A stretch of 64,000 nucleotides of DNA from Rostrohypoxylon terebratum (GCA_022497145.1 MU385866.1:372001-436000), one strand, 5' to 3'. Positions 1 to 12,900 are shown, numbered from the stretch's first letter. The notes: generated by a model not told the origin, from the letters alone. Numbers and translations: made by a program.

Positions 1-3000
1 AGTAGCCCGTAGTAGCCCGTAGTAGTAACTTTTGGTAAGACACTACGTAAGTGCAGAAAGTGGGGTAACCTTGGAAGTCTCTGGTAATAAATCAACCAAT
101 CAGGTAATACCTAATTGTGAGCTTTCTGCTGCCCCGCCATTTGCCGGCATCCCTCCGACGCTTCCTCAACTTCTTTCCTTGACTTATCAATCCACTTTAT
201 ACCGTAGGAGCTACACGAGCTACATGTGCTACATATATGTACTCTCCAAATGCTCTTCCCGCTTGTACACTTTGTCATGGCTTGAGGTAACCGGGACCTT
301 TTCGATTTAGATGATACAACTTAATTCGAAAAGAGACGATCTAATAATTTAGCAATGGTATGCCGGAAGTAGTTCGGAACTCCTTCGGTAATTTCAATTT
401 TCTTCTTCTCCATATCCAAGTGAGTTAATCCTACCTGTGTTATACTAAGGAAGACTTAGCCTCAAGATGTCGAGTACGAATTGCGCGACGCGTTATACAT
501 ACATCTAGGTACGGTCCAGTCTACTATGTAGGTACGGTCTACATCCGAGCATATGCGGAGAAACTTCCAACGCCACCAATTTCCAAGCTATACCAGGACC
601 CTAGTGCCTCTCCCCTCATACGTACCTAGTACTATTATTAATGAGAGCCTCCTGATCACAAATACGCAAGTCCAATTCCCCTTACTGATTTAGAACAAAG
701 AAGGAAAAAAGACCCTGGTGGTAACTCTTTAGCCCCTTGAGACGTGCATACATCGTGTTCCATACCGTGCGCGAACATCAGTATAATCCAATATCCAATA
801 TTTAATATAGAAAAAACATTTACCGCTAAAACTCCTCCGACGATACAATGCGAGATTCTAACCGCCCTTGGTCTCCCAGTTACTAGGTACTTTAGTGTAT
901 TTTACCGGCAGATACTATGTAATTGTGAGTTGTCAAAGCCGTCTTGCCCGTTTTCCATCGAACCATCCTCACCCCCCAACATCTACTGCGACCCCTCCAT
1001 TGCAAAGCATACACTAGCAGGTGTTACATGCTGTACATTGGATACATCCATTGGATCCATGGATGGTAGACTTCGGCAATCCGATCGCCTCGGAGAACCA
1101 CGAGCGTCTTGGGAAATTGGAGAAATCGCTTACTATAGTTCCCTCAATCCTTCCAGAAACGCGCACGGTTCCGGACGAGGGTATTGATTATGTGATACTT
1201 AACATAATTCACCAAACGACACATGACATGACATCATATAACGTACCCCTTTATCAATTGGTTCCGCGCAATGCAGCCGCAGCCCGTTGCCCGCTCTGTC
1301 CGCGCTGTCCGCTACGTACGATATTGTATGGATACGATATACATTGCGTACCTACTTAGTTTGCGAAAGTTTTCATTCCCTAAGAGGAGGGTGGCTTCCA
1401 AGCCCTCTCTCAACGGCTTTACTTATCCACCGACTCAGCTAAAGAAAAAAGAAAGAACGAACAACTTTTTCTTTTTTTTTCTCTCGTCGCACCCGCTCTT
1501 CCCGGGCTTACTTACCAAGGCTTGTAACACCTTGATACAGCTGATCATCTTCCAGGATTCCAAATTCCCAAGAAGATGCTATACCTGAACGAGGTAGACG
1601 AAGCGCGCGACAAGCCCGAAAAGGCCTGGTTCTTGGCCCCTAATCGGCGCGTCGAGCGTCGAGCGTCGCCCTTTCTTGCCATTTCGCACTATTAATAAGG
1701 TGCATTTCGCCATTTTTGTTCCAACCCCACTGGACCCGGTGACGCGGGGTCTCGTGGCAACGTGATTCGGGCAATTAACAAAAGCGGGGCCGACTCGAAT
1801 TCGGAAATAGCTACGGCCGGATAAAAAATCTTGGCCGATAATAGGCGCCAAATTGCCAATCGCGACTAGCTATTCGAGGCATTAGTTAATACCTCGTACC
1901 TCCTTTTTGGGTTGCCTACCCCTACTACATATACTACACTACTACACACACCAATGTCGACTTCGTCTGTATGCATGCGAATGTTCATCTACATGGATGC
2001 CATAAATATACTAAGCCCCACACCGGCTCTTGTCCCGAGAACTAGAATAGATAGAGAAACCCATACCGTTCGCCCTAGCTCCGCGGCGCCCAACGTGTCA
2101 GCGATCTGCTTCCCGCTACTTCAAACGGGTCTAGGTGACCAGAAAAAAACACCCAAACTCGTGCTTCCAGAGCTCCTATATCGGCACATTCTACATTCTA
2201 CACCTTCCTTTTGCCTTCTTCCCCAGACTTTTTCGGACGATGCGATCGGACGCGATCCCGCGATCCGCTTGCCACGCATCTAGCCCTCGACGGTCCGAAT
2301 GGGCTCCGCGGCCTTCCAAATATACTAGTAGTACATACGTCATCCCCCTAGAACGCGCCCCAGCAAGCACGATATCCGTGACTCAACTCTAAGTTAACCT
2401 ATCTTGATCCACATACGCAATTTCCCCCCTCTAGCCCAACGCGTAGACACGTGTTTTTAACCCCTAGCCCCCTAGCACAGCGTCTAGGAGGGCTAGTACT
2501 AGTTTCTTGTCTGCAGGTTATTAGCTCCAGGAGGAATTCGCTCTCGACGAATCGATGACTCGAATATGACCTCACACCGATGTGAGGTGAGAATCGGCGA
2601 GTGACGACTCCTGCTTTCGGATCAGACTAAAAAAATCACGGCAGCCTTATCGTTCGAGGAACTACGATCTAGACCTTTCCATCTCGGCGCGATTTCGGAC
2701 ATATGAGATATAAGGTAGGTAGGCATAAGCATGAGCATGAGCATGAGCAACGCGTATCTATAGCAATCCAAACATATCTAACGTAACGACTGTAGAGGGG
2801 GCCGACCCCTAACCTGATATTATTCGACCCGGGATGGCTTCCGGAACCCGAGTGTCCGTCAGACCTTCTATCTTGCGTGGGAGTTAATTAGAGAGCCTAT
2901 GTATGGCTTCATTGTTGCTGTATATATATAAAAGAAAGCCTGACTGATATGACAGGCCAGGTAAGGAGCCCATACATATCATCGATAGACGCCAGAATTG

Positions 3001-3320
3001 ATGCACACGTGTCTTGATATTCTTCATCGATCTTGATATTCATCCTGCTTCCCCCCCGGTGCTCCCCATCGTGAGGCTCCGTGATCGAAAAGTCCCGTAG
3101 AACGCCTTGTTGTCCCCCAATCAACAAAAGTGCGGGCGCCATAGCACCACCGTAGTGGTCGTATCGACCCGCTTTGCCGGAACCGTCTACCCAAAACTGT
3201 ACGGATGCGATATCAATGAGAAATAGTTGAGATACCAAGAAGAGAACTTGGTTGTGAGGTTCATGTTCATTCGGTCGATGAATATTGTTGTACAGAAGGC
3301 GTTGTACGAGGTCCGGACGT
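1..3320. other. Gene-free region at the window start
   Basis: No open frame here shows family motifs, a good splice pattern or fungal codon bias. It opens with two copies of AGTAGCCCGT. A hexamer GCATGA is repeated three times near 2729-2746. Short frames on both strands are low-complexity and look like chance. The minus-strand frame at 2909-3361 overlaps the last ARL1 exon and its 3' untranslated region. Confidence 0.6.
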
Positions 3321-4229
3321 TTAATCCTGCGACACGGTTTGCTATGTGACACGTCAGCCATACATTACTTTTACCCCTTGAGATTCAGGTCAAGAGACAG
3401 GTTGGTGGAACGTGATGCGCCGTTACTTAGGAAGACCGAGACGCAGGTACGGGCTTGGAGATGACTTACCACCAACCAATCCATGCCCTCATTCACACCG
3501 CTCCCGTCGACGGCTGAGCACGCGACAATGCTCCAGTTGCGATCCCTCAACTCGCCTAACCGCAATGCCTCGGATATCTCTCCCGCGCCCTTAGCGCCGG
3601 GCTGATCTTGCTTGTTGGCGAAAACTAGGAGCGCGGCGTCCTTCAATTCGTCCTCGTTGAGCATGGCGGCCAATTCCTCAGCTGCGGTCTGGAGACGTTC
3701 AATATCTGTGCTATCGACAACGAAGATGACAGCGGCTGTGTTCGCGTAGTAACACCGCCAGTAGGGCCGGATCGAGGTCTGTCCACCGAGGTCCCACACG
3801 TTGAAATTTAGGTTTTTATATGTTACCGACTCGACGTTGAACCCGATCGTGGGGATGGTCGTTACTACTTCGCCTATCTGTATACAGCCTTAGCCGTTAG
3901 TTCTCGAACCCCTGAGTCCGGGAGCGCGTGCCCATCCAAGGGATGCGAGACAAAAGCGCGATTATATGATGTGATGTTGGCGGCATAGATGGTGTGTGCA
4001 GGTGTTGAGTGGATGATAAGCAAAGCAAATGGCTGACCTTTAATCTGTACAATAATGTCGTCTTTCCCGCGTTATCCTGCGCAAGATCACGATATCAGCT
4101 CGTGCTGCTTCGCCACGGGGGAAGCTCGAACAGGGGGTAACAGTAAGCTCGTACAAGACCTAGGATTAAGATTCTTATCTCCTTCTTCGCCCATAGCAGG
4201 CCGGATAACCACGACACACTTTGACCCAT
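3321..4229 (-). CDS. ARL1: ADP-ribosylation factor-like GTPase Arl1 (4 exons, 180 aa)
   Basis: Small Arf-family GTPase that in other eukaryotes recruits GRIP-domain golgins and effectors to the trans-Golgi. I spliced it as complement(3321-3341, 3470-3877, 4038-4076, 4155-4229); all junctions are GT-AG and the sum is 181 codons. The protein starts MGQS, so Gly2 is a likely N-myristoylation site. It has the P-loop GLDNAGKT (residues 24-31), switch I Thr48, WDLGGQ (66-71, switch II, with the Arl1-type QTSIRPYWRCYY continuation) and NKQD (126-129). The final exon supplies only six residues (QTVSQD), giving the DWLVQTV-type C-terminus expected for fungal Arl1. A GCTGAC branch site precedes that exon. 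The family is usually 180-183 aa. Its 5' neighbour is the divergent eL39 gene. The family call is very secure; the last exon is the least certain part. Confidence 0.93.
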
Positions 4230-5114
4230 CTTGCGTACGTATGGTTCGTCCACGCAGGAGCTCGGCGCTCTTTCAGGGAATAGGGGGATAAGGAAAACGG
4301 AATGGCCACGCGATCGATTATACCACTTGCTGGTCTACAGCGGCCTGAAATCGAAACGGAAACCGATTGGGAGGATTAAATGAAATAGAATTTCTAAATA
4401 ATCTTGGGTCGTCAAAGGAAAAAAAGGAAAATTATTTCGTAAGACGCGTAGAAAAGAGATGGATTTAACTGTCTGTTAATAGAAACTCGTGTTATTTTTT
4501 TTGTTTGTACAATTATTGGTCACGTCAAGCTTTCAAGGTTGAGATTCGCTTTGAAATCTTGCGCAGAGGCTAAGAGCACAAGGGTTCACCCAAGATTGGC
4601 TTTCTAATATTAAGCAAGGGACCCATTTTCCAAGGTTTACTGGGTAGGGAGGCCGCCACACAAAGCATACGCCAATCCTTGGCATCGGTTTCTAATGGCA
4701 GGTGCCAGCCCAGCCGGCAGATCTGCTTCGGTGCTTCCCACTGTACCAACGCTGCACCTACCATTGCTCAAGCCTCAAGCAGGTGCAGACTTGGCCTTAA
4801 CTTATCTCTTATCGCAATTACAGTTTTTGGAATGGAACCTTACCTATTTGAGTGTGTGTGTGGCCTGTGCTTACTGGTGGCAGTGTGCTAGAATCTAGAT
4901 CACGTGTAAACACACAGACAGACAGAGCACCACAGTAGGTACGAAGTACAAGCCACTTACCGGGCGCACAATTTTCGATTGGGGTTGGAAAACCCTCGCA
5001 TCAACCCAAAAATTTCAAGTCCGCGAACTTGATTTGATCTACTACTCCACCCTCCTTCAATTCTTTCAACATCACCAACAATCTCGACATTTCTGATCAG
5101 CAAAATCAGTCAAA
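4230..5114. other. Shared upstream region between divergent ARL1 and eL39
   Basis: About 0.9 kb separates the two start codons. There is no supported gene. It contains a T-rich stretch near 4494-4510 and, about 210 bp before the eL39 ATG, a CACGTG box next to a forkhead-like GTAAACA (listed separately). The 60 bp before the eL39 ATG is pyrimidine-rich with repeated CAA, typical of fungal leaders. Confidence 0.6.
4901..4912 (+). promoter_or_regulatory. CACGTG E-box overlapping a forkhead-like GTAAACA, upstream of eL39
   Basis: CACGTG lies at 4901-4906 and GTAAACA at 4905-4911, about 210 bp upstream of the eL39 start. In several fungi, Cbf1-type bHLH proteins (CACGTG) and forkhead proteins such as Fhl1 act at ribosomal-protein promoters. 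The motif is visible; its use here is inference. Confidence 0.35.
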
Positions 5115-5526
5115 ATGCCGGTATGTATCATTTATATTCTTATAGTACTCATATAGGAATCAATTACTCGATCATTTTCTTTTGATGATTGATTGTCGTA
5201 AATATCCTATCTGCGACAAAAGCCCAAATTATCTTCATCTGTCCGGATCGCATATAACTAACGAATTCATCGCAGAGCCACAAGTCCTTCCGAACGAAGC
5301 AGAAGCTCGCCAAGGCGCAGAAGCAGAACCGTCCCATCCCTCAATGGATCCGTCTACGTACTGGTAACAGCATCAGGTACGAATAATCCCAGCCGAACCC
5401 CGCGAAAGCATCCCAATGCCGAAGCCGATGATGATGAAGATGGAAAATAAGGAGCAGGAAACTAATCAGATCTACAGATACAACGCCAAGCGGAGGCACT
5501 GGCGCAAGACCCGTCTCGGCATCTAG
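5115..5526 (+). CDS. RPL39: 60S ribosomal protein eL39 (3 exons, 51 aa)
   Basis: Structural protein of the large ribosomal subunit, lining the nascent-peptide exit tunnel. Spliced as 5115-5120, 5276-5376, 5478-5526 (156 nt, 51 codons plus TAG). Exon 1 encodes only Met-Pro. Exon 2 begins SHKSFRTKQKLAKAQKQNRP and contains PQWIRLRT. Exon 3 carries YNAKRRHWRKTRLGI. Length and sequence match the family exactly (51 aa). All introns are GT-AG, of 155 and 101 bp. An intron immediately after the first two codons is common in fungal ribosomal-protein genes. The exons are too short to appear as a long open frame, so it is easily missed; the antisense frame at 5341-5712 is a shadow. Confidence 0.97.
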
Positions 5527-6252
5527 ATGCCTTTCCACGACCCCATCTACATCGATTACATCTGTTCTTGGTCGCTCTACCGACTTCGACATGTCGCCAT
5601 CACAAAGCTGGGCGATCTTTAGGGGATTGAATTGACAGTGGATGAGGAAATGATCGGTGGACTTTTCGAGGCAGACAACTACGACTCTTCGATGGTAGAG
5701 AGGGAAAAGCATGGTGCTCTGCGGGCGAATCGGTTTTCTTCAGGGCTCATCACTTGAGATTTGCATGGTACCGGTCAATAGGGAATGAACACAAACACGT
5801 TTGCGAATAATAGAACGTGATTACGAAAATACTGATTCTACGGATTGAACTTACGTATACGTGATTGACGTGCCGACGCCTACGGTGATATTACGAATCT
5901 AATCGTCACGTGTAGCCAATTTCGAGGAATATGATCAGGTAAGGGAGGGATCTATCTCATGTCCGCCCTATCCTCATACCCGTATTCTTAAACTTCTGCC
6001 CACTGTGTCCCATCTCCCAACCTCGAAAGTCGTCGAATCTTCGTAGTCTATACCGGTTAGTATATCATCAAGCTCGCCGTCCAGAGGAGAGAATAACGTA
6101 CCTGCGCGATCCATGTCAAGGACTACCAAGAGCCTTCGAGTCTTGCAGAACTCGTAAAAAGTAGTTCAAAGCCCACATTCATTCATTCATTCATCCTCTC
6201 CTAGCCATAACCCATCCACGCGCAGACGAACAGCCCCCGTCACTTTAGCCGT
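5527..6252. other. Spacer between eL39 and the small membrane-protein gene
   Basis: Tail-to-tail spacer between a plus-strand and a minus-strand gene, so it holds both 3' untranslated regions. A TTCA/CATT short repeat sits at about 6178-6194. I see no gene. Confidence 0.6.
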
Positions 6253-6501
6253 TCACTGCTCCTCGGTGTTCCAAACGATGATGACTTCGAGGATCCAAGT
6301 AGAGACCAAGGAGAGGATGAACGCGAGCAGCATCGGGTGCACGTACCCGTGCACCTCGAAGTGGAACGCGGCGCTGTCGACGTGGACACCGATGATGTTG
6401 TGGACCCGAATCAGGCCGTAGAAGAGGATGAAGAAGCATATTGTGAAGATGACGTGGATGAGCACGTCGTTGAAGACGTCGATCTGGTCTTCGATCTTCA
6501 T
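6253..6501 (-). CDS. Small two-helix membrane protein of unknown function (82 aa)
   Basis: I do not recognise this family. The frame has strong third-position C/G bias on the minus strand (ATC, GTC, TTC, CTC and AAC dominate), unlike the flanking spacer, which argues for real coding. The start context ATCACCATGAAG is good. The product begins MKIEDQIDVFND. One hydrophobic segment runs about residues 14-31 (VLIHVIFTICFFILFYGL) and a second about 57-77 (MLLAFILSLVSTWILEVII). The 25-residue loop between them is His-rich (at least six His: RVHNIIGVH, FHFEVHGYVH), and the tail NTEEQ is acidic. No signal for targeting beyond the helices is seen, and no intron. It lies between eL39 and SKP1 without functional linkage. 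It could be a subunit of an organelle membrane complex, but that is a guess. Confidence 0.65.
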   Translation of the reverse strand: MKIEDQIDVFNDVLIHVIFTICFFILFYGLIRVHNIIGVHVDSAAFHFEVHGYVHPMLLAFILSLVSTWILEVIIVWNTEEQ

Positions 6502-7484
6502 GGTGATCGGTGATTGGTGGGCGTTCTTGCGTCTGAGAGAAAAGAGCAGAGCAGAGTAGAGTAGAGATGGCTTGTTCCCTTGCAGTGTTTGCTTGGGGTG
6601 AGGCTATGATCGAGGTGGTTGTGATGGTGGTAGCCTTGAAGTGAGAGTGATGAAGGTGAGGATGACATCCATATTCTTCGAGGGAAAGGAAAGCATTCAT
6701 TCCTTGACTGCTGGATAAGAAACGATTCATACATCAATACGAACTGTATATATACTAAGAGGCGTGGACGAGGTCGTAGAAGGGAAAGGGGCTGTATATC
6801 TGGCAATGGTCGCGGGCCGTGGTTCAATAAAGGGGTATACGGGTCTTGTGGAGATGGAGATGATGGCGACGACGGCAGCTACACACACAAGGCTCTCTTT
6901 CTACTTATTAAGGAGGTGAGGTGTTTCAATTATATGCGATCTAGGCTAGAGTAAATCCTTGATTGTTACAATAGCAAAGCCTATAGCAACAAGGCTATTG
7001 GAACAGAAGCGAATTTGGAGGGCTAAAATCACCAGACATCATTGCATAGGACGTATGTGAATTCGAAAAGACATTGGCAGGTTCACAGGTACTTATCACT
7101 ATATCATGGGACGACATGAATCAAGTACAAAAGCCAGTGTTCAAGTCAGTAAGGGATAATCTAGAAATGCAAAAACAAAAACTCGCGCCTTTGCGCATCT
7201 CTTGGTACGATATTCCTCGTGCAGAGAGAGCCCCAGTACTTGTCTAACTATGTAGACTGGGAGAGCAGAGTAGGGGAGCGTCCTTGCCCCGAATATCCAC
7301 TGACAGAATCAATCTCTCCATCATGAGGCTATGTACGTGCCCGACCTGAGAGGAAATTTCCTCGACCACGAAAAAAGCAAATAGCAAATGTAACTCCATT
7401 CCTATCCCGCGTTTCGTTGCAGGATCATGCAATCATTCCCATCAAGAAAGCAATGGTGATGGCAAAGTTTGTTAAACGGACCGT
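6502..7484. other. Spacer between the small membrane-protein gene and SKP1
   Basis: Holds the 5' untranslated region of the 82-residue gene (AGAGCAGAGCAGAGTAGAG-type short repeat near 6542-6565) and the 3' region of SKP1. Frames on the minus strand at 6498-6827 are low-complexity and show no family signature. Confidence 0.55.
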
Positions 7485-8201
7485 TTATCGGTCCTCGGCC
7501 CACTCGTTCTCTCGGCGGATCTGCTCCTCCTCATCGTGGGTGAAGTCGTTTACGATGTTGAAAGTCTTCCGGATTTCCTCTGGTGACTTTCCCTTGATCA
7601 TATTAGCCACCGTCTTGCAGCCAACATCGAGAAGTGCCTTGATATCGAGATAATTTGAGGCCTTTAGAGAAGTTCTAGTTAGCAATGCTTTCAAATGGAA
7701 GACAGGGAACATATCCGATAGACGTACAAGAATGATCTCGAAGAGCATCTCCTGGTCGACTTGCATGAACTTTTGATCCCATTCGTCGATATCGGTCGTC
7801 TTCTTTCGGTTGTCCGACTCATCCTCGTTGGTGGCAGGAGGGTCGTTGCGGTGGTGTTCACACCACTCAATGACCTTGCGCAAGACCGGCTCGGTCACCT
7901 ATGTATTTGAAATTAATATCAATCAATTATGCCGTTGATGTTGACTGTAAAACTGAGGTAGAATATAGGGATGACCTACGTTGGGGATGGGGATAGTCTG
8001 CCCATCGGCGTTAGGGCCGAGATCCTCCAGCATGTTCTTGATTAGAAGGGAGCGTTCTGCCACAGCCTTCTCTATATCGGGTGTAAGTGATGCTTCAAAT
8101 GCGAGGACGTGAGTGTGTCACTTACCGACATCAATCTTGATGTTGTCATTTGATTGGAGGCGGATGTAGTCCGCTGCAGGAGGAGTCTCACTCTCGCCCA
8201 T
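7485..8201 (-). CDS. SKP1: SCF ubiquitin ligase adaptor Skp1 (4 exons, 171 aa)
   Basis: Skp1 links Cul1 to F-box proteins in SCF E3 ligases; the filamentous-fungal orthologue is also known as SconC, in sulfur regulation. Spliced as complement(7485-7661, 7728-7898, 7980-8071, 8126-8201), 172 codons including stop, all GT-AG. Residues 1-56 hold the N-terminal BTB/POZ fold (MGESETPPAADYIRLQSND, then LLIKNMLEDLG). A charged insert (NEDESDNRKKTTDIDEWDQ) precedes FMQVDQEMLFEIILASNYLD. The C-terminal F-box-binding helices carry LLDVGCKTVANMIKGKSPEE and end NEWAEDR, the family's conserved terminus. One small oddity is FTHDEEE where most orthologues have Pro after Thr. The length fits the family (about 158-171 aa). 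Confidence 0.96.
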
Positions 8202-9991
8202 TGTGACTAGAATCGAGGATATGGAATGATGTGTTGGTCTATAATCAAGATGAGTGTTCGATCGCAAAATGTTGCCGTGGAAATATATTCCAAACGCGAT
8301 GCCTGTGAGGTTTGATGATGCCAACGGGTACTGTGGTATCGAAGTAAGGAAATGGAAAATGTAGAAGTTGGAGTTTGATGCAAAGATTATGACAGAAAGC
8401 GAAAGGCGGTTTGCCAAAGAGGTAGTCGATTTTGGAGGGGCAGGTGCCAGGCCTAAGTACTTGAAGTACTTGATTGGTTTAGGCAATAGAAGGAACAGGG
8501 CACGACAGGACGGGGTTGGACTAGGTACTTTCTTTGGAGTGAATCACATACCTACTAATATCGAAGTACCTAGTAGTAGCAGTAGCAGCAGTTGATGATG
8601 ATGTGTCGAAAATAAGAGTTTGGGGAAGTCGAGATCAATGTATGGTTGTTTATATGAGCTTGTAAAATGAAGAGTCAAGTATTTGCTGCAGATTTCTGTT
8701 CTTTAAATATTAACGTTGGTGATTTTTTGTGAGTGCGGTGAGGTAGGAAAATACCTAGCTGCCTAGGTCCTATATCTCCGGCAAGAGCTGCCTAACTACT
8801 GTGGGCAGCTGCTGCTAGTGGGTCCAGGCAGCACTTAGTCACGCCGAATACAAGTGCTTAGCAGCTGCTTGCCTACGAAGGATTAAGGTTTTTCCCAATA
8901 ATGGAAGTTTGTAGGACCTAGGTGCTTCTTTCTAAAGTCCACTGTCAGCCTACCAGTACCTGCACTTGCCTAAGAAACGACCACAAACTCACAGTAAAAC
9001 ATGTCTATATGTCGAGAATTGACATAGTTTGTACTGGTTTTCTTTGTCTTTGAGCTATAAATTCTGCACTCACTAGGCAGGTACCTAGGAAGGCACGAAT
9101 GCATCAATGAAATAATAGGCAACTTCCACAGTAAATTAGGAGGGAATGAGAGGCCTTAAAATGTGTAGAATCTGACAAAGTTTTACTCTTTTTTTTTTTC
9201 AACAAAACGTGCCTACCTTTGCTACAGTACGCAAGCACTAGATCTCGTAAGAAACATCCATGCCTAGGTACCTAGTCCAGTGCTCCAGTGCACTGGTTCG
9301 CCAATTCCGTTATCCGTGCCACATCAGATCGAATGTCGCACAGCCTGATGAAGACGTCACGCCTCTTTGTCCCTGGAAAAAGTACCCAGGTACGCACTCG
9401 GCTTTCCAGCTTGACTGTTTGATCTTGGTCTACAGCAAATAGGATGTATACCTACTGTGATGAACATCCAAGACATGGATGTGTACAGTATTTTTGACAT
9501 ATGCAAGCCAACACTGAACACCGAAGTTGCATAACTTCATCATATGTGTGTCTCAATTGTTCATTCCTCTACATAGTACCAACAACACGGTTGCGTAAAG
9601 GCTCGTGCTGGAGTCTTGCATCTATTTTGTAACCCCTCATATGCACGTTCCCTAATGGCCGAGCTGGCCCAATTCCCGTTTGCCAACTCCCAATTTTGAT
9701 TCCAGCCATTACATATTAGAAAATACCTAGGTAAGTAGAAGGGGTAGATGTATCTGCGTGTGTGCCAAAATTTACGTGGTATACCCAAACGGTTTGAAAG
9801 CGATCTGTAGCAACAATAAATGCCAGTCTCGCAGGGTGGGTTTGTAAGATGGGTAATAAAACGAGAGAAAGAAGGGGTATCAAATTCCACCGCTGCCAAC
9901 CAACCCAACCCAAAAAAGAAAAAAAAACCGTATACTCGCTCCGTATTCATGTTTGTATACGGGCGCTCATGGCTCTTGAAACATGTTCAAA
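8202..9991. other. Spacer upstream of SKP1
   Basis: About 1.8 kb. It contains AGTAGCAGCAG-type trinucleotide runs at about 8570-8590 and several CCTAGG/GTACCTAGG palindromic motifs (about 8752-8770, 9080-9090, 9262-9277, 9724-9735). I see no coding region with family support. Confidence 0.55.
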
Positions 9992-12900
9992 TCATTGACC
10001 CTTGACATTACTCTGCATCCTTCTCAATGCCTCGCGATGGGCATCCATAAAATCTCCACGCCTCATCAGTTCTTCAAACGTGCGTTCATTTCGCTCTTTT
10101 TCCTGACGTTCCAACTCTCTTCTCTGAGCTTCTTGTTCTCTCTGGGATAGAAGAGCGTTTCGCTGTTGGTCGATGTTGTGTTGCACATCATAGCTTGCAC
10201 TGCGCTGCCCACTTGTTCCTAGGAAGGGTGTGGATGTAGAAAAAAGTGGCGTCTCTCGGCCGGAGTTACCTGCAGGTGCCCGTAGCTCTGCGGCAACCGA
10301 CTGCCGAAAGCTTGCCAGCTGAGCATCCCGATGAGCTGGGGACGGGGCTGTAGATCGTCGCTGAGGTTGATGGGAGTTAAACTGTGAACTTTCTATTGCC
10401 GCTGGCGAAATTGCTGGTGGATTCGGACCGGTTGCATAGGATATTCTCATGTTGCTATTTGGTCTGGCATTGGCGGTAGCCGAATGAGCCGAAAGCATGC
10501 TATTCTGGCGCATGAGTTCTTTTCGTTGACTGAGAGGGAGGTCGTCAAGGTCCCGAGTAACAAATGGTGGCGATGACGGGTGATTGTGCTGAAGTTCCAT
10601 TTGGCTACCCGATCTGAGAGGATTATGTGTATTCTCAGGGATCTGTTGTGATAATAACAATGTTGATTGAGATTTGCTGCGTAAGAACATTTCTCGTTTG
10701 CCTATTAGCGTCTGCGGACTGGAGTGTGAGATCACGCCTGGGACGGGAGAGTGGTTTATTCGTTGTGAATCTGGCAACACTGGACTCGGTCTAGAGGTAG
10801 GTCCGTCACCATCATCTTGAAGATTATCAACTTGGGCACTGAGATTATCGTCGGTATTCTCTTCTATAATTGGCTGGATGACATCACCTGACTGTCGGCG
10901 ACTCTTCATGCGCATATTGTGAAGAGTGTGCAGTTGCGTATCTATTGTATGACCTGGCATGTCGCTGGCCTCTTGTGTCTTGGATGTGGCTTGTGCAGAG
11001 TTTGTCATGCCTACCAGAGATGACTTCGATGTAGAACGATACATAGGCATGCTCGACGGGATATTAGAAACGGATGATTGACTTCTTACTATAGAGGTCG
11101 CCGGGACGCCGCTCTCGGCTGTCTGTTGGAGTTCTTCGACCATGACTGGGGCAGGGACTTCTTCCTGCTGTTTTGAAGCCTCCTCTGGTTCGGGATATTG
11201 GTTCACCTGCAGCGTTTCAAGCTCAGGCTTCTCTGCATGGCTCAAATGCTTTGCCCACTCATTTGTGCGGTATGACAGCGCAACACGAGATAGGCTAGAA
11301 GGGAGTCGTTCTTTCGTAAGGCTCGCTGAGGATGTAGCCGATGGAGATGCCGATTTGGCAGCCTTTGATGTATCAGAAGGGGCCTTTGGCTCTGGTATAT
11401 TTGTCAGTTTACCAGTCTCATTTGTCCCAACTGTCTTTCCAATGTCATTTGTTGTGCTGTTGCTCTTTGACTTGTCCCCGGTTGGCTCTCCTAAGAAAGG
11501 GAGGTCTAAAATATCCGTCGCGACCGTCTCTGTCGCCGATAAATGCTTAGAACCGGTGTTTCTTCTAGAATAATCATTTGAATTTGATTCAGGCATCTTG
11601 TTTGCGGGATTAAATTCAGTTTCCGGTACCTTATCCGCCAAGTCTGGTTTGATTTCCATGGTCCATTTCGAATCTCTCTTGTCATCTAATACTAATTTCT
11701 CATCGCCGTCATCACTCATGCCGTCAATAGTAGCAGCGATGGAACCAGTATCTCCAGGAGGCATTCGACTTTCGGCGACAAGATCTTGGTGACTTTCGCC
11801 CCACTCCGCCGATGGCTGCGGAGCATCGAAGTCCACAGTCTGGCGCTTGGACTTTTGAGATTTCAGGGAGCGTTGGGACAGACTTCGTAATAAATTGCCC
11901 GAACCTACTGATAACCTCTGAGACAAGGACATCCTTGAAGCTCTCTTGCCTAGCGTGATAGATCGACCATCCTCATCTGCAAACGTTGCAAACGATGAAC
12001 GATCCCCGTCATTATCATATTCATCTTCACTTTGTGGCTCTGGGATTTTGAATGGTAATGGTATGATGTCGGGTCCAGGGATATTCGACTTTCTTTGCGA
12101 ATTTCGGGGAGATACAGTAGACATGCGTTGACGTTCGTCATCAACTCCAGCCATCCAAGCCTTTTCATCAGGCGTCGGTAATGAAGCACCATCGCGGTCA
12201 AGGAGGTCATCTCGTGAAACTCGAATCATCACTCGGTTCTCTTCGTCCTGATCCGGGATAACAAGTCCATTTTCTACCCTTTTCACTTCTTCGGCAGATG
12301 CAGTATCATCAGACATAGAAAGGTTCGCCATCTCGATCGCATTCTCGGTTTCAGTCTCTATTGGTGACACAGGCTGGACCGTAGCCTGACTGAGACGGCC
12401 CTTCTTCTCGTTTTCCATCTCCCCAACACCCGAATCACGGGAAGCAGCAGGGCTCATCGGTAGCGGCACATCTCCATAAGTTGTTTCCCATTGTCTCCTT
12501 TCGCGCTCATTATCTTCCTCAACTCGTCGCCCCACAACGGCCTCCTCTTCATCGCGCATCCTCTGGAACTCTGCCCGCTCCTCAGCTCGTTTCTCGCGAT
12601 GTTGTTGGATCACACGCCATAGTTTGAATTGGGATATTAATCCCAGGATGGTTAGCACAACGATCAATGCGATCTCCACTTTTATGCCCTTAGTTAAGGG
12701 ATAGGTTGTAGCATCGAGAGGAAAGAGTTTGTCGTTCAGGTTCCAGATATAGACCCAAAATTCCTTCAAACCCGCTCTGCTGAAACAATCGATGCCTAGA
12801 ACGGTGACTGTCGCGCCGGCAAAAGACATTAATCCAATTAAAGCGTATGGCCTGGTATAATGACTGAAGTAAGTTGCGAATCCTGCAAGCGTAAAGGCTG

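Noticed and set aside
2909..3361. 150-codon minus-strand frame after ARL1
   Set aside because: It covers the last ARL1 exon in another frame and probable 3' untranslated region; no family motif seen.
5341..5712. 123-codon minus-strand frame
   Set aside because: Overlaps and is antisense to eL39 exons 2-3, which are unambiguous.
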